Shown here one piece after another: positions 41,643 through 48,525 of a DNA stretch of 64,000 bases; position 1 is the first letter of the stretch; each line of letters opens with the position of its first letter. Under the pieces are notes generated by a model. The model had not been told where the DNA came from. It worked only from the letters and a program-made list of their open reading frames with translations, and ran no database searches. Both the position numbers and the translations under genes were made by a program. Source of the stretch: Cohnella abietis (GTDB taxonomy: Bacteria; Bacillota; Bacilli; Paenibacillales; Paenibacillaceae); NCBI RefSeq assembly GCF_004295585.1, contig NZ_AP019400.1, forward strand, positions 6,874,501 to 6,938,500, written 5' to 3'.

Positions 41643-42881
41643 TTAATCATTTTCTAGTTCTGCTGCGCTTACTTTATAGAAATTATGATAAAAAAGATTT
41701 TGTGCTTGATCTGCCTTTTCGAGCAACGCTGCCTTTTTAAATTGGATGGCTTCCTTCTTCAGCTCTGGATCGCCGATCACCAGATCTATCAGGTGGAGAG
41801 ACAATTGAACCTGGCCGTTGGCCCTCAGTTCGTTCGCTCTATCAAGAACAGCCCGGGTGTCTCCAATCAATCCTGCAATCTCTCTCCGCACATCCTCCGA
41901 CGGAGCCGGTGCCAAATGGGTGGGATTGCCGTTGTACCAGCCGGTGTAACGGCGGTATATGCCACGGATGACAAATTCGCGTGTTCCATATACTTGGGTC
42001 AGGAAAGGACTATTCAACAGGTGTTCTGGGAGTTCAATCTCGGCAACCGCCTGTTCCTCAGCCGCTCCCTTGTTAATATATTCGATGGTTCGCTCATGCA
42101 GCAGCTTCAGCACCTCGATATTGTGCGACAATGCTGTCTGAATCTGTTCAGGGTCTAAGAGCGCTGGTCCATGGCCGGTCGCAATAGCCTTGGGATTCCA
42201 TGATTGTATCCGCTCCAGCGTCTGATACCATTCCTTTTCATAACGGATGACTTTATTCGGATTGCCGATATTGGGGAAAGTCCAAATAATTAAATCTCCC
42301 ACATAGGCCACCCGGTCTTCCGGAATATATATCACTGTAGCGTCATCGGTTTCGCCCCTTCCATGGACCAGGCGAAAGGTCTTTCCTCCCAACTCGAAGG
42401 TATACTCCTGATCGTAGGTGATATCTGGATAAACAAATGTGGGCTCTAATGTGAACAGGTTCTTTCTGAACTGAAGTCCGTTAATCGCTATGTGATGGGA
42501 CCAGAGCTTGATATAGCGATCAAATCGACGAACGACATTCCGATGACCGATAACAATTGCTCCCTCCCTCTTGAATACGGATGCCCCGCTCACATGATCG
42601 GCGTGACCATGAGTATAAATTAAATAGCGGATTGGAAGGCTGGTCAGCCTGCGGATTTCGGCCAGAACTGCTTCCCCTCCCTCCAGAGACACAGTTGAAT
42701 CTATCACTACCACACCCTCATTTGTAATGATAAATCCAATATTGCCAAAACCAAAGTTCTCCCCTGAGTAGTAACCCTCCGCCAGCTGATAAAGCTTGGA
42801 ATCGTTCCCCGGATTCCAATTTACTTCCCCTTTTTCTGTTCTGTCCTTGGTCTTCTGTTGCTTATCCTGAATAAATGTCAT
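41643..42881 (-). CDS. Metallo-beta-lactamase-fold alkylsulfatase-like hydrolase
   Basis: A 412-residue protein with the MBL zinc motif THGHADHVSG (about residues 89-98), a second ligand site GRGETDD (about 171-177), and the metal Asp in VAYVGD. The region TREFVIRGIYRRYTGWYNGN (about 295-314) and the helical part after it match the dimerisation domain of linear alkylsulfatases such as SdsA1, which hydrolyse primary alkyl sulfates. There is no signal peptide, so it acts inside the cell. The ATG at 42881 with AAGGAGTG is chosen over an in-frame start 15 codons upstream. It is the last gene of an operon with an AtsK-like dioxygenase and a sulfonate-type importer, giving a second, hydrolytic way to free sulfate from imported esters. 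Confidence 0.82.
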   Translation of the reverse strand: MTFIQDKQQKTKDRTEKGEVNWNPGNDSKLYQLAEGYYSGENFGFGNIGFIITNEGVVVIDSTVSLEGGEAVLAEIRRLTSLPIRYLIYTHGHADHVSGASVFKREGAIVIGHRNVVRRFDRYIKLWSHHIAINGLQFRKNLFTLEPTFVYPDITYDQEYTFELGGKTFRLVHGRGETDDATVIYIPEDRVAYVGDLIIWTFPNIGNPNKVIRYEKEWYQTLERIQSWNPKAIATGHGPALLDPEQIQTALSHNIEVLKLLHERTIEYINKGAAEEQAVAEIELPEHLLNSPFLTQVYGTREFVIRGIYRRYTGWYNGNPTHLAPAPSEDVRREIAGLIGDTRAVLDRANELRANGQVQLSLHLIDLVIGDPELKKEAIQFKKAALLEKADQAQNLFYHNFYKVSAAELEND

Positions 42882-42930
42882 TATCGTCACTCCTTGTTTT
42901 GGTTTTGCGCTAAGATTGTGCGTCAAAACC

Positions 42931-43800
42931 TTACCCTTTAAAGCTATCCTGCCATTTCAGCAATCGCCGCTCCAATAGGCGGACGAGCGAGTCTGTCAGT
43001 TTGCCTACAGCCGCAAAGAGGAGGATGCCGATGAAAACGACTTCCGTTCGCAAATAGGAGCGCGCATCCTGGATCAAATACCCGACGCCGCGGTCCGAGC
43101 CCATCAGCTCCGCCACGACTAGGACGAGCCATGCGACGCTGATTGACAGCCGTAGCCCTAACAAGACATTCGGCATGGCTGCAGGTAGAACTAGCCGGAT
43201 CATTTGTTTGAACCGTCCAAATTCCAACACTCTCGCAACGTCGAACAGCTTGGAATCTACGTTGCGAACGCCTAGAAACGTGTTGACGTAAAGGGGGAAA
43301 AAGGAGCCCATTGCAATCATCAGCACTTTGGACGTCTCCCCGAATCCGAACCAGAGGATGAACAGCGGTGTAATCGCCAACAACGGAATCGTCCGGATCA
43401 TCTGGACCGTCGGGTCCAGCAGCTCTTCCGCACGGTTGAACATGCCGACCGTCATGCCGAGCAGAAGCCCCGCTCCCCCTCCTAGCAAAAAGCCGAAAAC
43501 CGCCCGCAGCACGCTGATTTCCAAATTATCAATCAACTCGCCGGACAAAATCATTTCGTAGAACGTACTCGCAATGGCGGTAGGCGCGGGAAACAGCATC
43601 GGATCAACCAGTTCCCTTGCGCTTATATATTGCCATATTGCCAGTACGAGTATGGGCAACGCGCTTCCCAAAGCGGCTTTGCGCCAGATAGTTCTGCTTT
43701 TCTTCCCGGATGGACGAGTTCTCGGCAACGTCCCGACAGCCTTCTGCTTTACGCCGCCTACGCCCAAATCGGGCTTTGAGTCGGCTTTGACTAATGACAT
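42931..43800 (-). CDS. SsuC/TauC-type ABC transporter permease
   Basis: A 289-residue BPD-type permease with six predicted helices after a hydrophilic N-terminal stretch. FPAPTAIASTFYEM opens the domain and the EAA-like loop is at LFDVARVLEFGRFKQMIRLV (about 190-209). ATG at 43800 behind GGGGGTGATC; a frame extension of 50 codons upstream crosses the ATPase stop and is rejected. It imports aliphatic sulfonates, taurine or alkyl sulfates with the adjacent ATPase and binding protein. Confidence 0.9.
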   Translation of the reverse strand: MSLVKADSKPDLGVGGVKQKAVGTLPRTRPSGKKSRTIWRKAALGSALPILVLAIWQYISARELVDPMLFPAPTAIASTFYEMILSGELIDNLEISVLRAVFGFLLGGGAGLLLGMTVGMFNRAEELLDPTVQMIRTIPLLAITPLFILWFGFGETSKVLMIAMGSFFPLYVNTFLGVRNVDSKLFDVARVLEFGRFKQMIRLVLPAAMPNVLLGLRLSISVAWLVLVVAELMGSDRGVGYLIQDARSYLRTEVVFIGILLFAAVGKLTDSLVRLLERRLLKWQDSFKG

Positions 43801-43828
43801 GCGATCACCCCCTGCACTAAAGATGGAC

Positions 43829-44599
43829 TTATATGTCGTAGCTTTCCTTCTCCGGCTCGATATGCTCCAACGCCCGAAGAACGTAGGTACGAATTTCTTG
43901 AAAGGAAGTGGACGAACGTTTGCGCGGGTGCGGCAAATCGACGGGTACAATCACCTTTATGCGGCCCGGCCGCGCATCCAGTACAACGATCCTATGAGAC
44001 AGGAATACCGCCTCGTCGATATCGTGCGTGACGAACAGCATCGTCGTCCGGTTTTCCTTCCAAATGTCGAGCAGCGCTTCCTGCATATGACTTCGTGTGA
44101 AAGCATCGAGCGCGCCGAACGGCTCGTCGAGCAGCAAAACCTTCGGATTGCGCAGAAGCGCCCGGGCGATCGCCACCCGTTGAGACATGCCGCCTGACAA
44201 TTGCTTCGGATACGCTTGCTCGAAGCCTTGCAGCTTGACTAGCGCAATCAACGCATTCACGCGGCGTCTGACCTCCGAATCGCGCAAAGAGAGGTCGGCC
44301 GCAATATTGCGTTCCACCGTCAACCAGGGAAATAGCCGGTGCTCCTGAAAAATAAACCCTTTCTCCTTGGACGGCTTCTCCACCTTTTGCCCATCCAACA
44401 AAACTTCGCCGCCGATATCGACGTCGAGTCCCGCCACGATCTTCAACAAAGTGCTTTTTCCGCAGCCGCTCGGGCCGATGATCGACACGATCTCCCCTTC
44501 GTTCACGCTGAGCTGCAAGCGGTCAAGCACCGCCGTATCTCCTGTCGAAGATCGGAAGCTTTTACTTACTTCATGAATTTCCAGCCTGGCAGTCGACAT
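43829..44599 (-). CDS. SsuB/TauB-type ABC transporter ATPase
   Basis: A 256-residue ATPase with Walker A GPSGCGKST (about 42-50), signature LSGGMSQR (about 135-142), Walker B VLLLDEPFGALD (about 154-165) and switch His in FVTHDIDEA. The EHRLFPW Q-loop and the overall length are those of nitrate/sulfonate/taurine importers. The ATG at 44599 follows GAGGGAG. It is 28 bases upstream of the permease in the same operon. Confidence 0.93.
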   Translation of the reverse strand: MSTARLEIHEVSKSFRSSTGDTAVLDRLQLSVNEGEIVSIIGPSGCGKSTLLKIVAGLDVDIGGEVLLDGQKVEKPSKEKGFIFQEHRLFPWLTVERNIAADLSLRDSEVRRRVNALIALVKLQGFEQAYPKQLSGGMSQRVAIARALLRNPKVLLLDEPFGALDAFTRSHMQEALLDIWKENRTTMLFVTHDIDEAVFLSHRIVVLDARPGRIKVIVPVDLPHPRKRSSTSFQEIRTYVLRALEHIEPEKESYDI

Positions 44600-44676
44600 G
44601 TTCGGCACTCCCTCGAACAGAATGAAGGAAGAGGACGGCTACACCACCTCTTCCCTGATCAGCAGAAAACGATATA

Positions 44677-45678
44677 TTATTTCAATTTCAATACCTTTTT
44701 AACGAAAGTGTTGTCCACAGAATCAGCGTATTTCACCTTTTTCTTCAGGAACTTCTCTTTAAATAGCACGTCCGCGGAAGCTTGCTGTGTCGCGATCGCT
44801 TCCTTTGTCACCGGACTCAACGTGCTGTCTTGGTTCAGTATGACTTGCTTGACTATCGGTGCGGGAATCTGCTTCAGCTCGGCATAAATCTGTGCGGCAT
44901 CATCCACATGAGATTCCTGCCAGGCCAGTGCTTCTTTATAAGCGCTAAGGAAAGCTGTAACGAGCTCCGGATGGTCTTTAGCGAACGCTGTGCGCGCAAT
45001 AAGGGTTACCGGAGCTTGAATGCCTTGATCCGCTCCTGCCAGCACCGTTCCCTTCTCTTGAATCGTCAACTGCGTCGTATAAGGATCAATCGTCACCCAT
45101 GCGTCGACTTTGCCGGCCACGAATGCTGGCAGTGCGTCCGCCAATTGCAAGTTCACGATTTTAAGGTCTTTTTCCGTCAAACCGTTTTTGGCTAACGCTT
45201 TGATCAAAAATACGTGGGGAGTCGTTCCTTTCGTAACCGCGACTGATTTGCCCTTGAGATCTTTAATGCTCTTGATCTTGCTTTCGGGCTGAACAAGAAT
45301 GGAATTCAATTTTCTTCCTTCGCTTACGAGTCCAATGCTACGGAACGGCAGGCCTGCCGACAAGCCTTGCAAAGCCGCGCCGTCACCGAGCAGAGAAATG
45401 TCTACGCGTTTGGAAGCCAACGATTCCAAAAGCGGGGGACCGCTTGGAAATTCACTCCAGGAGACGGTGGCATTATACTTTTTGAAGGCGGCCTCCAGCG
45501 TACCTTTTTGCTTCAACAGGGCGAAAATATTCAATCCTCCGTTAATTGCTACGTTTACCGTAACCGGTTTGGCAGCCGCTTGCACGGGAGCCGTATTGCC
45601 GCTCAACAAGGTTGCAAAGACGATCGCTACAGTAAGGATGACGAAGTTCGATTTGGCAAATAGACGTGAGATGCTCAT
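44677..45678 (-). CDS. Sulfonate/alkyl-sulfate-binding protein (SsuA-like)
   Basis: A 333-residue binding protein of the SsuA/TauA/NMT1 fold (VNVAINGGLNIFALLKQKG, SKRVDISLLGD, GKVDAWVTIDPYTTQ split in two blocks). It has a typical signal peptide ending in APVQAAA but no lipobox cysteine, which is unexpected for a Gram-positive ABC binding protein because an unanchored protein would be lost to the medium. It may bind the wall ionically through its basic Lys-rich C-terminus (FLKKKVKYADSVDNTFVKKV). Second gene of the operon. Confidence 0.88.
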   Translation of the reverse strand: MSISRLFAKSNFVILTVAIVFATLLSGNTAPVQAAAKPVTVNVAINGGLNIFALLKQKGTLEAAFKKYNATVSWSEFPSGPPLLESLASKRVDISLLGDGAALQGLSAGLPFRSIGLVSEGRKLNSILVQPESKIKSIKDLKGKSVAVTKGTTPHVFLIKALAKNGLTEKDLKIVNLQLADALPAFVAGKVDAWVTIDPYTTQLTIQEKGTVLAGADQGIQAPVTLIARTAFAKDHPELVTAFLSAYKEALAWQESHVDDAAQIYAELKQIPAPIVKQVILNQDSTLSPVTKEAIATQQASADVLFKEKFLKKKVKYADSVDNTFVKKVLKLK

Positions 45679-45718
45679 TAGGGGATCCTCTCCTTAACGT
45701 AATTTGTAATTAGGTTGA

Positions 45719-46630
45719 TTAGGCTTCAAGCGGCGCCTTGGAATGAGTAAAGCTCGGTTTTCCTTCCACGCCGACCGGGACTTCGCCCGCCAGCGTCACC
45801 CTACGCACGACTCGGTGCTGATCGCCGTAATCGTTGACCGCAATGTGCTGCGTCGCGCGATTGTCCCAGATAACGACGTCACCGACCGACCAGCGCCAAC
45901 GGATCGTATTTTCTAGCTTCGTAACGTGGGTTTGGAAAATCTCTAACAAATGCGCAGACTCCGAGGGGGATACGCCCAATATTTTTTTGACAAAACCGCC
46001 GAGTAAAAGCGATTTTTCACCGGTAACGGGATGAACGCGAACGACGGGATGCTCGGTTTCATAGACGGTTGAAGCAAACTGCTTCCGATAAGCTTGAATT
46101 TCTTCTTTCGAACGGTCAGGCCGTCTCGCCGCATAATCTTGATCGTTCGTGTGGATGGCCCACAGGCTGTCCGCTAATGCTTGAAGCTCAGCCGGCAAGC
46201 TATTGTAGGCTGCAGCCGTATTCGACCAGACGGTGTCTCCGCCTGTTGCCGGAATCACGACTGAACGCAAAATCGAAGCACTCGGATAAGCATCAACGAA
46301 CGTAATATCCGTATGCCATGCGTTCGCGCGTCCGCCGTGGTGGGAATCAAGCTCCAGAATGCTGCTCGTGCCCGCCTTCGTGGGAACCGTCGGGTGGCTG
46401 TACAGCTCGCCGAGCTGCTTGGCGAACGCTTCGTGCTCCGCGTCGTCCAGATGCTGTTGACCCCGGAAAAACAAAACCTTATGCTCAGCCAGCGCTTGTT
46501 TGATACTTGAGATTTCGGTTTCACCAAGTTGACCGGACAACCGGATTCCTTGTACCTCGGCTCCGACTTTGCCGCCGATCGGCACGATTTCCAATGCGCC
46601 TGTCGGCGCACTCTCGATTTGTGTACTCAT
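45719..46630 (-). CDS. AtsK/TauD-family Fe(II)/2-oxoglutarate dioxygenase
   Basis: A 303-residue TauD-fold enzyme with the iron triad HxD...H (NAWHTDITF, about residues 106-108, and ATQHIAVNDYG, about 265) and the 2-oxoglutarate Arg in HRVVRRVTL. Blocks such as FFRGQQHLDD, ASILRSVVIPATGGDTVW and TVYETEHPVVRVHP are, as I recall them, closer to AtsK, the alkylsulfate dioxygenase of Pseudomonas, than to taurine-specific TauD. It would oxidise alkyl sulfates (or sulfonates), releasing an aldehyde plus sulfate or sulfite. It leads the operon behind GAGGAGG. The match is from memory, not an alignment. Confidence 0.82.
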   Translation of the reverse strand: MSTQIESAPTGALEIVPIGGKVGAEVQGIRLSGQLGETEISSIKQALAEHKVLFFRGQQHLDDAEHEAFAKQLGELYSHPTVPTKAGTSSILELDSHHGGRANAWHTDITFVDAYPSASILRSVVIPATGGDTVWSNTAAAYNSLPAELQALADSLWAIHTNDQDYAARRPDRSKEEIQAYRKQFASTVYETEHPVVRVHPVTGEKSLLLGGFVKKILGVSPSESAHLLEIFQTHVTKLENTIRWRWSVGDVVIWDNRATQHIAVNDYGDQHRVVRRVTLAGEVPVGVEGKPSFTHSKAPLEA

Positions 46631-46845
46631 TTGCTTCTCCTCCTCGTAATCTCTTTTCTAAATATGATGATTCTTTTCATTGCTGCCCGCTCAACGGGCG
46701 CTCACGACAAAATAAATTTGAAGGTTAACATCGACGGGTAGCGAATCGAGCCATTTCCTCATCCCCTTAATTCAATGTTTTTTCATAGGAATAGTTGGTT
46801 TAAAGTTCGAAAAAAAAGGCTCGGAACATCGCGGAAAATGAAAAA

Positions 46846-46888
46846 GATTCAACGGAATTAGCATCGCTGCTAACGCTACCGTTGAATC
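46846..46888 (-). terminator. Terminator-like hairpin upstream of the sulfate-ester operon
   Basis: GATTCAACGG and CCGTTGAATC close a stem with an inner AGC/GCT pairing, followed on the minus strand by TTTTTC. It lies about 115 bases downstream of the predicted operon promoter and 216 before the dioxygenase start, so it may be an attenuator in the operon leader; alternatively it ends the TetR transcript coming from further upstream. Confidence 0.7.
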
Positions 46889-46928
46889 TCCGGATGTCCA
46901 GTTGATTCGACTTCTTCCCCAATGATTC

Positions 46929-46956
46929 TACAGAATGATTTTAAAGTCATTCTGTA
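46929..46956. promoter_or_regulatory. Perfect palindrome, probable operator
   Basis: TACAGAATGA and its exact complement TCATTCTGTA flank 8 bases. The palindrome lies just downstream of the predicted transcription start of the sulfate-ester operon and next to a TetR gene, so it is a candidate TetR operator; as RNA it could also form a 10-bp stem. Confidence 0.55.
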
Positions 46957-46969
46957 TCTCGTGATACAT

Positions 46970-46998
46970 ATACTACCGGGGGACGCACGATCTGTCAA
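46970..46998 (-). promoter_or_regulatory. Sigma-A promoter of the sulfate-ester operon
   Basis: On the minus strand TTGACA (46993-46998) and TAGTAT (46970-46975) are separated by exactly 17 bases. Transcription would begin near 46962 and produce a leader of about 330 bases before the dioxygenase gene, containing the palindrome and the terminator-like hairpin. Confidence 0.75.
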
Positions 46999-47060
46999 CC
47001 CTTTTTTACCTTCTTTATCCATCGGAATACATATTTATTTCTACGTAGCTTAGGTTCGAA

Positions 47061-47654
47061 TTAGGGGCGAAGCATCTTCAGCAAATAATTCCAGGCAGAA
47101 TCGATATCTGGCGCTCCAAAGCCGCGAATGTCCCATAGCCCTATACCAGAGAAAAAGCTTAAACAATACATCGCGATTTGCGTGGAATCGCCCTCCATGA
47201 TCGTTTTGTCCCGTTGTCCCTGTTCAATAATTTCCGTAAGGAGCGTGAGATTAACGAACATGCGCTCGAGGATTTGAGATTTGACCGCATCGGACAATAC
47301 ATTCGTCGCTTGCGCCTGTAGAACGATCCAGTACGCTTTGCCCGAATCGGTAAGCAACAAAAGAAAATCCGAAATCCGCTTGATTTTGTCGAGCGCCGAA
47401 ATCGGCATTGCGATCGTTTCGATTAATAAATTACCGTAGGCTTCTTGGGATTGCTGCACAATCGTCTCTAGCAATTCTTCCTTCGAGGCGAAGAAATTAT
47501 AGACGTGCCCGTGGCTTAACCCTGCGTGGGAAGCAATATCGCTTATTTTGCAAGCTGCCACTCCGCGCTGGGTGAACATCTGAAGCGCTGCCGAAATGAT
47601 CTGGTGTCTTCTCTCTTCTCTTTGCAGACGATCCCGTTCGGGGTTGCGGGGCAT
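47061..47654 (-). CDS. TetR-family transcriptional regulator
   Basis: A 197-residue TetR regulator. The HTH is at residues about 30-60 (ISDIASHAGLSHGHVYNFFASKEEL) after the first helix RRHQIISAALQMF, and the C-terminal part forms a helical ligand-binding domain. The ATG at 47654 with GGAGG 10 bases upstream is chosen over an in-frame start 21 codons earlier. It is codirectional with and immediately upstream of the sulfate-ester operon, and the palindrome at 46929 is a plausible target; alkyl chains or alkyl sulfates would be logical ligands. Confidence 0.9.
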   Translation of the reverse strand: MPRNPERDRLQREERRHQIISAALQMFTQRGVAACKISDIASHAGLSHGHVYNFFASKEELLETIVQQSQEAYGNLLIETIAMPISALDKIKRISDFLLLLTDSGKAYWIVLQAQATNVLSDAVKSQILERMFVNLTLLTEIIEQGQRDKTIMEGDSTQIAMYCLSFFSGIGLWDIRGFGAPDIDSAWNYLLKMLRP

Positions 47655-47775
47655 AATCGGGTGACCTCCGGATTGAGTTTTTTCCCTCATTCTATCAAAA
47701 AGCGCCACTGCCGTCATTTTCGGCGAAACGGTGGTCGGCCACGAATTGAGCCCAGCATTCGATAGGCAATGCGAC

Positions 47776-48273
47776 TCAAGTTTTTGGCCCCCCTAAAAAA
47801 TACCCAATTGAAATAAAAATCGCACACCAGCACAGGGCTCCCAAGCCCGAGTAGAGTATATATTTCCGTGGGTTCATGCCGCTTATCCCTGCCAGATAAC
47901 AAGTCAGATGGCGGAGCCCTGGAATATAGTAGCCGAGGCATATGGCCCAGGGGCCGTAACGCTCGAACCAGCTCTCTGTTTTCTCTATCCTTTTGTTCGT
48001 TAGCCTAACCCATTTTCCATACTTCCACAGCAATGGCTTGCCGAATTTCCGCCCAAGGGCGTAACTGCACAGCATGCCACTCATAGCCCCGAGGACGCTG
48101 ATCACAAGGGCTACTGGGAAATAAAGCAGCCCAATTGAAGAAAGATAGCCAACAATCGTCATGAGAACCTCATCAGGCACAGGCAAACCAATAATACCAA
48201 GCACAAGGCATAAGAAGATGCCAATATAACCGTACTGGATAACGATATCTTGTATGAAAGCGATGATGTCCAC
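47776..48273 (-). CDS. DedA-family membrane protein, probably frameshifted at its end
   Basis: A 165-residue DedA/VTT-domain protein. PVPDEVLMTIVGYLSS (about 30-45), GRKFGKPLLWKYGKW and YIPGLRHLTCYLAGISGM (about 115-132) are the family core, used in lipid flipping. The start is a GTG without a well-spaced ribosome site. The frame ends at FLGGPKT just after a run of six G (47800-47805 region); in the neighbouring frame the sequence continues NLSRIAYRMLGSIRG and ends at a stop soon after, the usual basic tail, so a one-base change in the G run has probably shortened the protein. Confidence 0.75.
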   Translation of the reverse strand: MDIIAFIQDIVIQYGYIGIFLCLVLGIIGLPVPDEVLMTIVGYLSSIGLLYFPVALVISVLGAMSGMLCSYALGRKFGKPLLWKYGKWVRLTNKRIEKTESWFERYGPWAICLGYYIPGLRHLTCYLAGISGMNPRKYILYSGLGALCWCAIFISIGYFLGGPKT

Positions 48274-48525
48274 ACTCCAGTTCTAATGGCTTTGGGCAAG
48301 GAAGACTGTCATATGCTCCACCGGAAAATCCACTCTCCATCGCCCTTGCACGTATCTTAATGCCTCCCTTGTCAATAAACCTAGTGCCGAATTGTCACAT
48401 GACGCTTTCAAAGTGGCTCGATGTCATGGATGACGAAATGCAACTTGTTGGTGTGACAGCTCCTTTGCCATACTGGGCTCAGCCGATTGTTAAGCGGCAA
48501 ATCTAATGGTCAAGGAGAAATCATT

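Noticed and set aside
43574..44197. 207-codon plus-strand frame across the sulfonate permease and ATPase
   Set aside because: Antisense of two clearly conserved ABC genes in GC-rich sequence, without start signals.
46700..47000. SAM (S-box) or T-box riboswitch before the sulfur operon
   Set aside because: I found no kink-turn/conserved S-box core and no T-box sequence; only a palindrome and a terminator-like hairpin are visible.
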